Positions 9,326 to 16,757 of a stretch of DNA of 64,000 nucleotides are shown here, piece by piece. The stretch spans positions 118,224 through 182,223 of the forward strand of contig JADLCY010000005.1 in the NCBI GenBank assembly GCA_020846935.1. Reading direction: 5' to 3'. The notes under the pieces are model-generated. The model did no database searches and was not told the DNA's origin. It worked only from the letters and a program-made list of their open reading frames with translations. The stretch comes from Gemmatimonadaceae bacterium (lineage in GTDB: Bacteria > Gemmatimonadota > Gemmatimonadetes > Gemmatimonadales > Gemmatimonadaceae). Made by a program: the position numbers and the translations under genes. How positions within the stretch are numbered: position 1 is the first letter of the stretch; each line of letters opens with the position of its first letter.

Positions 9326-9490
9326 ATGACCAGACCTGCATGGCACTTCAGGAAGAAGAGAGCAGGAGATGTAGCGCGCGATCCCATCTCCTCAGAGTTC
9401 TTCAGCTCCGAGGCAGTAGAGGATGCGGCGCGTTCCGTCATACGAGAGGCCATCCAGAACTCGCTGGATGCCCGCCCGCGCCCGTTCACG
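9326..9490 (+). pseudogene. 5' fragment of a GHKL-type ATPase gene
   Basis: The frame from ATG 9326 reads MTRPAWHFRKKRAGD and then a block with DPISSEFFSSEAVEDAA and REAIQNSLDAR. The last is the N-box style REAIQNSLDA signature of GHKL-fold ATPases, several of which are found in phage-defence loci. After SLDAR the frame becomes unrelated and stops at 9502. The ATP-lid and transducer parts are absent. Only about 50 codons of the gene survive. The assignment rests on one short but characteristic motif. Confidence 0.5.
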
Positions 9491-9499
9491 ATGCCCGCC
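9467..9499. repeat. 10-bp direct repeat at the ATPase/EcoRII junction
   Basis: GATGCCCGCC occurs at 9467-9476 and again at 9490-9499, exactly where the ATPase-like frame ends and the endonuclease-like frame begins. Short direct repeats of this kind are typical scars of slippage or short-homology deletion. Confidence 0.6.
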
Positions 9500-9906
9500 T
9501 GAGCCTCCAGAACCACTTCGCGGCGCTGCTGAAGCGAGAACAGATCCCGTTCGATGAACAGTGCCGGACGGAGCATGGCGAGCGGCCCGATTTCCTGGTG
9601 CCCGGATGCGCTGCCTACAACGACGCGATGTATCCCTCTGACCGCATGCGCATGGTCGCCTGCAAGTCAGTCCTGCGCGAGCGATGGGATCAGATGCTGA
9701 ACGAGGCGGAGCGGATCGCGGAGAAGTATCTCCTGACGCTCGACCTTGCGCTGACGGATGCAACCATCGAGGACATCCGGCGCAACAATGTGAGGATATT
9801 CATCCCCTCCATGCTTGCTGATGCAGCATATCGTAACCACGTGCGACGGTCAGAGATCGAATCTGTGTCGGAGCTGATCAAGAGGCTTCAGGCGTCCTGG
9901 ACTTGA
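9499..9906 (+). pseudogene. 3' fragment of an EcoRII-type restriction endonuclease
   Basis: The frame ending at 9906 carries a recognisable EcoRII C-terminal catalytic domain. It runs from LQNHFAALLKREQIPFDE through GERPDFLVPGCAAYNDA (catalytic PD region), then VACKSVLRERWDQMLNEA and KYLLTLD, to the end. EcoRII-C places D and K in this PD...(x)AxK arrangement (AxK is ACK here). The N-terminal effector domain and the start of the catalytic domain are missing. Codons upstream of 9499 in this frame do not resemble any protein and overlap the ATPase fragment in another frame. It is therefore a broken gene, although the long open frame from 9076 could mislead an automatic caller. The partner cytosine methylase is absent. 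Confidence 0.7.
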
Positions 9907-9937
9907 CCCCAGTACCGTTTTACGAAGCCGTGAGACC

Positions 9938-10006
9938 TGTATTGGTTCAGCCAAAATCGCACTTTAGGACGGTTTGACGAGGCGACACTTTCCCTCACCC
10001 GGCAAG
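9938..10006. repeat. solitary insertion-sequence terminus
   Basis: TGTATTGGTTCAGCC and the following approximately 55 bases match the sequence at 63875 onward at roughly 90 percent by eye. At 63875 the same sequence is followed by a ribosome site and a new gene start, as at an IS left end. Internal GCACTTT/ACACTTT repeats and the TGT terminus resemble IS21-family ends, which is inference. Here only the end remains, with no transposase. Confidence 0.6.
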
Positions 10007-10143
10007 CGCACCGGGCGTGCGGTCGTCCAGTCGACGTACTCCGCCGAATCGCGCGTAGCCCAGAACTCCCGCTCTGCCGCCTCAGAGCGAAACGTCGGGA
10101 CCGCACGGTGCTTACTGGTTGTCGGCTTCTTGCGCGCGCTCAT
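9964..10143 (-). pseudogene. brnA: BrnA-like antitoxin truncated by the IS end
   Basis: A 59-residue frame from ATG 10143: basic start MSARKKPTT, then VPTFRSEAAEREFWATRDS and AEYVDWTTARPVRLP. This is the conserved N-terminal half of BrnA/CopG-type antitoxins (FWxxxDSxxYxDW). Complete members continue with a ribbon-helix-helix DNA-binding domain. Here the frame runs into the IS terminus and ends at a TAA inside it, so the DNA-binding half is lost. It overlaps the 3' end of the BrnT-like frame by 32 bases, the usual brnTA order. Confidence 0.7.
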
Positions 10144-10330
10144 AGTGCCCTCGCTCCCGTCGGGTCATGTCCCGTGCCGATATCACGCGGATGCGCTGGC
10201 CGCGCGGCGTGAAGACCACAAAGAGTCCACGATCGGCGGCGGTAAGTCCGAGGCCATGGAAGCGCTCCTTGGTCTGTGAGTGTCGCACGTCGTGGGCGAC
10301 CAGCAAGAGCGAGCGAAGAAGACCGATCAA
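10112..10330 (-). pseudogene. brnT: BrnT-like toxin remnant, N-terminus lost
   Basis: The 72-residue frame contains the C-terminal half of a BrnT RNase-fold toxin: HDVRHSQTKERFHGLGL, then GLFVVFTPRGQRIRVIS and ARDMTRRERGHYE. The expected N-terminal half is absent in this frame. Just upstream, in another frame, the residues HGVTFDRSSSL match the BrnT segment that should precede it, so a frameshift near 10325 is likely. Sequence further upstream is not BrnT-like. With the truncated antitoxin this is a dead or dying module. Confidence 0.7.
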
Positions 10331-10351
10331 ACGTGACGCCGTGGGCCCCGC

Positions 10352-10828
10352 TCAGAGCCTGAGCGCCCTCGGCCCGTCCCCGCGCGAGAACAAGGTGGTA
10401 AACGCGCTCGTGGGCGTGCTCGCCTTCACGATGTTCACCTGATCGGCATGCACGTCGAACAGCATCGCATTGTACACGCTCGCCGCATGGAGCGAACGCG
10501 CACTCCCGCACAACTCCAGCCACACCACGTCGCCCGTCCGTCGCTGTGAAACAAACGCCAGCGGCAACGGACGCCCGGCAATCGCGAGCACGAACGTCTT
10601 CGCCAGGTAGCGCGCAACCGCGGAATCGCTCACCACGTGATCGGGCCGCGGCGCCGAACCGGCGAACCGGCTCACCGCCGCACTGAAATCGTCGGCAAAG
10701 GTCCGCACGCGAATCGTGAGTGTCCCGCCGCCGGCAAGCACCACCTCGGTCAGGGTGGTATGAATGGGGTGCGCTCGTGCGGCCGCGGGATGCGCAACGA
10801 TCAGCAGCGCGCCAAGCGTCAGGTGCAT
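10352..10828 (-). CDS. DUF6702-like secreted protein
   Basis: A 158-residue protein starting at ATG 10828 with a signal peptide (MHLTLGALLIVAHPAAARA, cleavage near residue 19). The mature part begins HPIHTTLTEV and contains TLTIRVRTFADDFSAAV, the pattern of the DUF6702 family of periplasmic beta-rich proteins found next to HupE/UreJ-type genes. It lies 56 bases downstream of the hupE-like gene on the same strand and is probably in its operon. A longer frame to 11341 runs through the HupE gene in another frame and is not a credible start. Function is unknown; a role in metal handling at the envelope is a guess from the partner. Confidence 0.7.
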   Translation of the reverse strand: MHLTLGALLIVAHPAAARAHPIHTTLTEVVLAGGGTLTIRVRTFADDFSAAVSRFAGSAPRPDHVVSDSAVARYLAKTFVLAIAGRPLPLAFVSQRRTGDVVWLELCGSARSLHAASVYNAMLFDVHADQVNIVKASTPTSAFTTLFSRGDGPRALRL

Positions 10829-10884
10829 CGCACCCCAACCGTTCAGCAGCAGGCGCCGACCGGTGCGTGCGCGACAGCAGGTGC

Positions 10885-11469
10885 TCACCACGGCGCGCGC
10901 TCCACGGCCCAGCGGAGCGCCACCACCGCCACGACGCCCGAAACCGCCAGGGTGCGCAGCCGCGGCACGATGCCACGCTCCGCCGCGAGCGCGCGATCGA
11001 CGAGCGCGAATGCCGCAAACGCGAGCCCAAGCACGAGCAACTGGCCCAGCTCGATGCCGACGTTGAAACCGAACAGCGGCACCGCAAGGCGCTCCACGAA
11101 CAGGCTCCTGAGGTAGTTCGCGAAACCCGCCCCATGCACGAGCCCGAAGACGCCGGCCAGCACCGGGCGGTACCGCAGGCCCCGGCCCGCCCCCTCCCTG
11201 ACGAACACGTTCTCCACCGCGGTCAGCACGATCGTGACCGGAATCAGGAACTCGATGAGCGACGCCGGCAACCGCAGCCAGCCGGTCACCGCCAACGCAA
11301 GCGTCAGTGAATGGCCGATCGTGAACGCGGTCACCACCCACACCACCCGTCGCCAGTCGCGCACGCCGTAGATGGCCGCCAGCGCCAGCAGAAACAGGAT
11401 GTGGTCCGCCCCGTTGGGGTCGGTGATGTGCCGAAAGCCCAGGTCGATATAGGTCAGCAGCTCGGACAT
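10885..11469 (-). CDS. HupE/UreJ-family membrane protein
   Basis: A 194-residue polytopic membrane protein with six or seven predicted helices. The N-terminal GFRHITDPNGADHILFLLAL segment carries the conserved HxxDxxDH-like (here DPNGADH) motif of the HupE/UreJ_2 group. VLAGVFGLVHGAGFANYL and GFNVGIELGQLLVL are the other conserved blocks. Family members are linked to nickel/cobalt uptake or hydrogenase accessory roles, but no hydrogenase or urease gene is in the window. The stop is followed by the DUF6702-like gene; the TPR gene upstream ends one base before the start, so all three may be one operon. Confidence 0.82.
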   Translation of the reverse strand: MSELLTYIDLGFRHITDPNGADHILFLLALAAIYGVRDWRRVVWVVTAFTIGHSLTLALAVTGWLRLPASLIEFLIPVTIVLTAVENVFVREGAGRGLRYRPVLAGVFGLVHGAGFANYLRSLFVERLAVPLFGFNVGIELGQLLVLGLAFAAFALVDRALAAERGIVPRLRTLAVSGVVAVVALRWAVERAPW

Positions 11470-11470
11470 C

Positions 11471-12685
11471 TCAGCGTCCTCGGGTCCACGAGGGATTCAC
11501 CTCGCGCGCGCGGGCCTCCAGACGGTCGGCCTCGGCGTCGGCGCCGACCGCGCGCGCAATGACGGCCGCGTGCGCGAGCAGTGGCGCGTCCTCCGTGCCT
11601 AACGCGATGGCTCGCTGCGCGGCGCGCCACGCGGCGCGGTCGTCGCCCGAGGCGTGCAGCGCCCAGGCGAGCAGGTCGTACCCGTACACGTCGCGGCGGC
11701 TCCGCTGTTCATCGCGCACGCGGGCGAGCACGTCCGCCACTGGGCCACCGTGGTCCAGCAGGTAGAGCCCCCACGCCCGGTGGATCGCGCCGGGCTGGGA
11801 CAGGGCGCTCACGGTCATCGCACGCGCGTAGCTCTCCGCCTGCGACGTGTCGCCGAGCGCTCGCCAGGCGTCGGCGAGGAGACCGAGCGTGGCCGGATCG
11901 AGCTGCAGCGCCACGGCGCGTTCGCCGCGATCGATCACGGTCCGCCAGTCGCGGCGCGCCGCGGCCAGGCGGGCCTGCGCCGCCAGCAGCCGGTGATCGT
12001 CAGGCGCAATGCGGAGGCCAAACGCGTACGCCGCGTCCGCTTCGGCGAAAGCGCCACGCTTGAGCGCAAGATCGCCCACGCGCATCTGGAACCACGCCAC
12101 CTGTTCGCGCGAGAGTCCACCGTCCAGACGCGCCACCTTCGCGGCGTACCGCGCCACGGCCTGCGCGTGGCTCAGGCGCCCGGTGATCTCGTACCAGCGC
12201 GCAAGTCGGGCGGCGATGGTCGGCTGACGGGTGTGCGCCTCGAGGGAATCGAACAACGGACGCGCTTCGTCGTACCCGCCGGTCTCGAGCAGCACCTCAC
12301 CCAACATCGCGCGTGCCTGCGGCGATTCGGGGTCGCTGGCCAGGTAGCGGCGCGCGGCGTCGAGCGCACCGGTGAAGTCGTGGCCGGACAAACGTGCCGA
12401 AGCCAGCAACGCCCACGTCCCACCATTGTGCGCCTCCCGCGTGGCCAGCGACTGCATCGCCAGCGACTCGGCGCGCTCTGCGTCAGCGAACGCGCCGTTG
12501 CCGCGTGAGCGGGCGAGATAGAGGCCGCCCAGGCGCGCACGATCGGCAGCGCTGGCAGGATCCTCCGTGAGCCGCTTCTCGAAGAACGCGATGTCCGCGT
12601 CCCGCGTGGCCGGATCGGTGCCCGGTGCAATGACGAAGGCATCAGGGCCGGGGCGCCGGGCGCCTGCGGAGCAGGCGGTGAGCAT
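11471..12685 (-). CDS. TPR-repeat lipoprotein
   Basis: A protein of 404 or more residues built mostly of tetratricopeptide-like helical pairs (for example GTWALLASARLSGHDFTGAL, then ARRYLASDPESPQARAMLGE). It probably works as an envelope scaffold. The ATG at 12685 gives MLTACSAG, which has a lipobox Cys but no hydrophobic core before it. Twelve codons upstream in frame lies CTG at 12721, five bases after a strong AAGGAG. Starting there gives LFPRRILLIAFGMLTAC, a complete lipoprotein signal. The real start is therefore probably the CTG; I keep the ATG as the conventional coordinate. An ALG pair at 11598 uses the rare TTA Leu codon. The gene is immediately upstream of the HupE-like gene. Confidence 0.78.
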   Translation of the reverse strand: MLTACSAGARRPGPDAFVIAPGTDPATRDADIAFFEKRLTEDPASAADRARLGGLYLARSRGNGAFADAERAESLAMQSLATREAHNGGTWALLASARLSGHDFTGALDAARRYLASDPESPQARAMLGEVLLETGGYDEARPLFDSLEAHTRQPTIAARLARWYEITGRLSHAQAVARYAAKVARLDGGLSREQVAWFQMRVGDLALKRGAFAEADAAYAFGLRIAPDDHRLLAAQARLAAARRDWRTVIDRGERAVALQLDPATLGLLADAWRALGDTSQAESYARAMTVSALSQPGAIHRAWGLYLLDHGGPVADVLARVRDEQRSRRDVYGYDLLAWALHASGDDRAAWRAAQRAIALGTEDAPLLAHAAVIARAVGADAEADRLEARAREVNPSWTRGR

Positions 12686-12718
12686 CCCGAAGGCGATCAG
12701 GAGAATGCGTCGCGGAAA

Positions 12719-12732
12719 CAGGGGGACTCCTT
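12719..12732 (-). promoter_or_regulatory. strong ribosome-binding site with a CTG start
   Basis: AAGGAG (12727-12732) sits five bases before CTG (12719-12721) on the minus strand. No ATG, GTG or TTG is at the right spacing, and only the CTG start completes the signal peptide of the TPR lipoprotein. Confidence 0.5.
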
Positions 12733-12908
12733 GGCAGGGCGGCCGCGCCGCCGGATACCCCTGCTACGTCCCTCGCCGGCTACCGGATCGGTCCCGCCGC
12801 GTATCCGCCGCGTGGACGCGTGGGCTCTGAAGCTCGGCGCTCCGCTGGTTCGCCGTTGGCCCGTAGGGTGCGGGCGATCTGGCGCTCGAGCATCGAGCGC
12901 TCCGGCCG

Positions 12909-14171
12909 TTAGTCCGCCACGGCGGCGGGCACCCTATCCTCGCCGCGCCCCAACACCGCCGCGGCCGCCATGTCCCCGGTCACGTTGGACGTGGTCCGAA
13001 ACATGTCCGGAATCGTGTCGACGCCGAGGAGCACGCCCATGCCTTCCACCGGCACGCCGGCCGCGAGCAACACTGGCACCATCGCCACGATCGAGCCTGC
13101 GGGGATGCCCGGAATGGAGAAGGTCGTCACGACCACGGTGAGCACGATGCTCGACAGCTGCGCGGGTCCAAGATCGACACCGTACAGCCGCGCCACGAAC
13201 AGCACCCCGCAGGTGATGCCGATGGTGCCGCCAAAACGGAACGTCGACGCCGCCAGGGGGAGAAAGAACGACACCACCTGCTCCGGCAGCCCGAGCCGCG
13301 CGCGTGCACTCTCCATCATGGCCGGCAGCGACGCCAGAGACGACCGCGCGCTGAACGCCACGGCCTGGGCAGGAAAGACCCCGCGGGTGAACGCGCCCAG
13401 CCGCTGTCGTCCGCCCACGACCGCGAGGGGATACAGGATCAACAACGAGAGCACGGTCGCGAGCGCCGACGTCACGACGATATAGCCGGCGAGCGCTCCG
13501 ACCGCCGAGAGTCCGAGTCGCGCGGCAAGCGGCACCGCGAGGGCAAAGACGCCGAGCGGCGCCGCGGCGAGCACCCAGCGCACGAGCGTGAGCGCCGTGT
13601 CGGCGATGCCCTTGAAGAATCGCTCCAGCAACGCGCGTCCCTCGCCGGCGAGCCGCGTGATCGCGAGCCCGAACACGACGGAGAACACGATCAGCGGCAG
13701 CATGGCGCCGTCGGCCGCGGCTTTCACGGGATTCGTCGGAACGAGGTCCACGAGCCACTGCGCAAGCGTGGGGATGCGCTTGACGCTCTCGCCGGCCGCC
13801 TGTGATGCCGTGGTCGCCGTGTTGCGCAGGGTCGCGATGGCCTCCGGGTCCAGCGGGAGCATGCGGAAGAGCGGTGGGGCGACGATCGCCGTGGCAACGG
13901 CGCCGGCGAGGAGGAGCAGGACAAAGAGCACCAGCGCGCGCCCGCCGATCCTGCCAATGGTGCGGGCGTCCGGCGCCGATGTCACGCCGACGATGATGCT
14001 GCCCACGACGAGCGGGATCACCGTCATGCGGATCGCATTGATCCAGAGCGTGCCCACGGGCTCGATGACGGGGACGAGTGCCGCGAGCGTCGCGCTCCCG
14101 GACACGGAGATGCCCATGCCGAGGGCGAGCCCCAGTGTCAGTGCGATGAGGACTTTCGTCGTGAGTGTCAC
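12909..14171 (-). CDS. dicarboxylate/amino acid:cation symporter (SDF family)
   Basis: A 420-residue sodium- or proton-coupled transporter of the GltP/DctA family in the inner membrane, with eight helices and two re-entrant hairpins. The second hairpin contains TTFSIPGIPAGSIV, and helix 8 contains DMFRTTSNVTGD, which holds the substrate- and cation-binding Asp, Arg, Asn and Asp of the family. Helix 7 (FRFGGTIGITCG) differs from the usual NMDG-type cation motif, so coupling may be unusual. The gene starts ATG 14171 and is divergent from the rhodanese gene across 69 bases. The exact substrate (glutamate, aspartate or C4 acids) is not determinable. Confidence 0.88.
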   Translation of the reverse strand: MTLTTKVLIALTLGLALGMGISVSGSATLAALVPVIEPVGTLWINAIRMTVIPLVVGSIIVGVTSAPDARTIGRIGGRALVLFVLLLLAGAVATAIVAPPLFRMLPLDPEAIATLRNTATTASQAAGESVKRIPTLAQWLVDLVPTNPVKAAADGAMLPLIVFSVVFGLAITRLAGEGRALLERFFKGIADTALTLVRWVLAAAPLGVFALAVPLAARLGLSAVGALAGYIVVTSALATVLSLLILYPLAVVGGRQRLGAFTRGVFPAQAVAFSARSSLASLPAMMESARARLGLPEQVVSFFLPLAASTFRFGGTIGITCGVLFVARLYGVDLGPAQLSSIVLTVVVTTFSIPGIPAGSIVAMVPVLLAAGVPVEGMGVLLGVDTIPDMFRTTSNVTGDMAAAAVLGRGEDRVPAAVAD

Positions 14172-14240
14172 GCGGCGAAACTACCTCGGGGCCCAGGGCG
14201 CCGCGACCGTCGCGCGCCGGCCCCGTTCATTGGAGCCGAG

Positions 14241-14597
14241 ATGAAGACCGCGACCGAACTGATCACCGAAGCGAAGGGCCGCATCCGCGAGGTCACCGTG
14301 GACGAGGCCATCCGGCGCCGGGCCGATGACCCGGGCGTGCTCGTGCTCGACGTGCGAGAGCCTAACGAATGGAACCTCGGCCACGTGCAGGGGGCCCAGC
14401 TCATTCCGCGCGGCCTGCTGGAGTCGAACATCGAGGCCGCGGCGCCGCGTGAGCGGTCGGTGATCATCTACTGCGCCAGCGGGAACCGCTCGGCGCTCGC
14501 CGCCGATACCATGCAGCAGATGGGGTACCGCGACGTGGTTTCGCTGCGCGGCGGGTTCCGCGCGTGGGCCGAAGCCGGGGGACCGATCGACGACTGA
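14241..14597 (+). CDS. rhodanese-like sulfurtransferase domain protein
   Basis: A 118-residue single-domain rhodanese. Conserved blocks are LDVREPNEWNLGHVQGAQLI (N-terminal DVRE...GH..GA signature) and the active-site loop IIYCASGNRSA, with catalytic Cys about residue 79 in a CxxGxR loop. The C-terminal LRGGFRAWAEAGGP is typical. It would transfer sulfane sulfur in the cytoplasm. ATG 14241 follows a weak GGAGCCGAG site. The Nudix reading frame continues straight after it, suggesting co-transcription. The Pro-Asn pair of EPNEW is encoded by CCTAACG, one of the recurrent motifs of this window. Confidence 0.9.
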   Translation: MKTATELITEAKGRIREVTVDEAIRRRADDPGVLVLDVREPNEWNLGHVQGAQLIPRGLLESNIEAAAPRERSVIIYCASGNRSALAADTMQQMGYRDVVSLRGGFRAWAEAGGPIDD

Positions 14598-14709
14598 GTC
14601 GCTGCATCCGGTCCTCGCGCGCATCGATTCGGCGCTGCGCGCGCGCCCGGGGCGGGCCGCGGCCATCGACGGCGATCCGGCACGCGCCGCCGTCGCCCTC
14701 GCCTTTCGC

Positions 14710-15186
14710 GTGGATCGCGACGAGCCCGAACTCCTCTTCATTCGACGCGCCGAGCGCGGGAGCGACCCCTGGAGCGGCCAGGTGGCGCTGCCGGGCGGGC
14801 GATGGTCGGCAGGTGACGCGGACCTCGAAGCCACGGCGTTCCGCGAGACGCTGGAGGAAACCGGGCTCGATGTGCGCAGCCTCGGCCGCGTGATCGGGCG
14901 GCTCGACGAACTGCGACCGCGGACCGCCGTGTTGCCACCGATCATCGTGACGCCGTACGTCGCGGTGCTCCGCGCGGCCCCCACGGCGCTGGTGTTGAGC
15001 GACGAGGTCGCGCACGCCTTCTGGGCGCCGTGGTCGGTGCTCACCGATCCGGCGAACGACGTCGAGAGCGACGTCGCGGTGCGGGGCACGAGTCTTCGCG
15101 TCCCGAGCCTCGTGATCGGCGAGCAGGTGATCTGGGGGATGACCGAGCGGATTCTGCGTCAGCTGTTCTTCCGCCTCCGGCGGTAG
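14710..15186 (+). CDS. Nudix hydrolase, CoA pyrophosphatase-like
   Basis: A Nudix hydrolase with the CoA-type block LFIRRAERGSDPWSGQV, then LPGGRWSAGDADLEATAFRE and ETLEETGLDV, holding the metal-binding REx2EE residues. It likely hydrolyses CoA or related dinucleoside diphosphates in the cytoplasm. The only conventional start is GTG 14710, but protein-like residues typical of the family (ARAAVALAFRV) lie just upstream in frame. The frame is open back to 14464 without ATG, GTG or TTG. A CTG at 14602, seven bases after the rhodanese stop, would give a normal N-terminus (LHPVLARIDSALRARPG). The start is therefore unresolved. Confidence 0.82.
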   Translation: MDRDEPELLFIRRAERGSDPWSGQVALPGGRWSAGDADLEATAFRETLEETGLDVRSLGRVIGRLDELRPRTAVLPPIIVTPYVAVLRAAPTALVLSDEVAHAFWAPWSVLTDPANDVESDVAVRGTSLRVPSLVIGEQVIWGMTERILRQLFFRLRR

Positions 15187-15240
15187 TGAGCGCGCGGCGA
15201 CGGGGCTAAGATCCGGCCGACTCCGCCTCCCCAACGCGCC

Positions 15241-16743
15241 ATGTATCGCCGCCTGATCGGATCGCTCACGTTCGCCCTTGCCCTGCCACTCCACGCGCAG
15301 GCGCGTCCGGACTGGCGCGCCTTTGATACCTGGGTTGCGCGGGGCGTGCGCACGTGGGAGGTGCCCGGCCTCGCGGTCGCCGTCGTGAAAGACGATTCGG
15401 TGGTGTTCGCCAAGGGCTACGGCGTGCGGCAACTCGGCACGAGCGATCCCGTCGACGCACACACGCTGTTCGCGATCGGATCGACGACCAAGGCGATGAC
15501 CGCGCTGTCGATCCTGATGCTCGCTGACGAGGACAAGGTGCGGCTCGAGGATCCGGTGTTGCGCTTCCTGCCCACGCTGCAGCTCTACGATCCGCAGATG
15601 ACGCGCGAACTGATGGTGCGCGACCTCCTGACCCATCACACCGGCCTCCCCGGCTCCGATCTCCTCTGGACGGGCGGCGACTACTCGACCGCCGAAGTCA
15701 TCCGGCGCATGCGATGGCTGCAGCCGGTGGGTTCGTTCCGGTCGGTCTACAACTATCAGAACGTGCAATACGCGATGGCCGGCGAGGTGGTTCGCGTCGC
15801 GGCGGGCATGCCGTGGGAGGCCTTCGTGACCAAGCGCATCTTTGAGCCGTTAGGTATGCGGGAGACCGTGCCCCTGCTGTCGGGCACGCGCGGTCGACCG
15901 AACGTGGCCGTGCCGCACCTGCGCATCGGTGACACGATTCGGGTGATCGAGAACCGTTCCGTGGACCCGGTGGCCGCGGCAGGCTCGGTGTGGTCGAGCG
16001 TGACCGACATGGCCACGTGGATGCGCTTCGTCCTCGATTCGGGGCGCGTGGGCGGGCGCCAGCTGGTGAGCACCGCGCGCTTCGAAGATTGGTTGTCCCC
16101 GCAGGCGGTGGTGCCCGTGGCCTCGTTCTACCCCACCTCGCGCCTGACGAGGCCGCACCAGGTGAACTACGGCCTCGGCTGGTTCCTCGAGGACTATCGC
16201 GGCATGTCGGTGGCCATGCACACCGGCAGCATCGACGGCATGGTCGCGATCATCGGTCTCGTCCCCGACCAGCGGCTCGGCGTGTACGTCCTGGCCAACC
16301 TCGACCACGCCGAGCTGCGCCACGCGCTGATGCATCGCGTGTTTGACCTGTACGCCGGTCCACCGCTGCGGGACTGGTCCGCCGAGTTCAAGGAACTGTA
16401 CGATGACCTGGATGCGGCGGGGCGGGCCGCTGAGGCGCAGCAGCGCGCGTCACGCGTCAGCGGAACGCGGCCGGCGCTCCCGCTCGACCGCTACGCCGGC
16501 ACGTACGTGGACTCGCTGTATGGCACCCTGATCGTTTCGCACGAAAACGGGCGGCTGCGCGCCCGATTCGGCAAGGGCTATGTTGGACCGCTCGATCACT
16601 GGCACTACGAGACCTTCGTTGCCACGTGGGACGACCGCCGTCTCGGCTCGAGCCCCCTCACGTTCGTCCTCGGCGCCGACGGCGCGCCAGCACGCATCGA
16701 ACTGGTCGCCGGCGCGCCGGTCACGTTCCATCGCAAGCCCTGA
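15241..16743 (+). CDS. secreted class C beta-lactamase-fold serine hydrolase
   Basis: A 500-residue exported serine hydrolase. The signal peptide is residues 1-20 (ends HAQA). The penicillin-binding fold has Ser81-Thr-Thr-Lys84 (SxxK), Tyr172-Gln-Asn174 (YxN) and the HTG triad equivalent in AMHTGSIDG. About 100 C-terminal residues after FDLYAGPPLRDW form a DUF3471-like beta domain. Such enzymes act as esterases, peptidases or D-amino-acid amidases in the periplasm, rarely as true beta-lactamases. A PLG at 15848 uses the TTA codon in a CGTTAGG motif. The deacetylase gene follows after 14 bases, so the pair is probably one transcript acting on envelope or peptide substrates. Confidence 0.88.
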   Translation: MYRRLIGSLTFALALPLHAQARPDWRAFDTWVARGVRTWEVPGLAVAVVKDDSVVFAKGYGVRQLGTSDPVDAHTLFAIGSTTKAMTALSILMLADEDKVRLEDPVLRFLPTLQLYDPQMTRELMVRDLLTHHTGLPGSDLLWTGGDYSTAEVIRRMRWLQPVGSFRSVYNYQNVQYAMAGEVVRVAAGMPWEAFVTKRIFEPLGMRETVPLLSGTRGRPNVAVPHLRIGDTIRVIENRSVDPVAAAGSVWSSVTDMATWMRFVLDSGRVGGRQLVSTARFEDWLSPQAVVPVASFYPTSRLTRPHQVNYGLGWFLEDYRGMSVAMHTGSIDGMVAIIGLVPDQRLGVYVLANLDHAELRHALMHRVFDLYAGPPLRDWSAEFKELYDDLDAAGRAAEAQQRASRVSGTRPALPLDRYAGTYVDSLYGTLIVSHENGRLRARFGKGYVGPLDHWHYETFVATWDDRRLGSSPLTFVLGADGAPARIELVAGAPVTFHRKP

Positions 16744-16757
16744 ACCCGGAGGCGATC

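Noticed and set aside
9076..9498. N-terminal half of the 276-codon frame that contains the EcoRII domain
   Set aside because: Its residues are compositionally random, overlap the ATPase-like fragment in another frame, and precede a deletion scar. I annotate only the recognisable 3' part.
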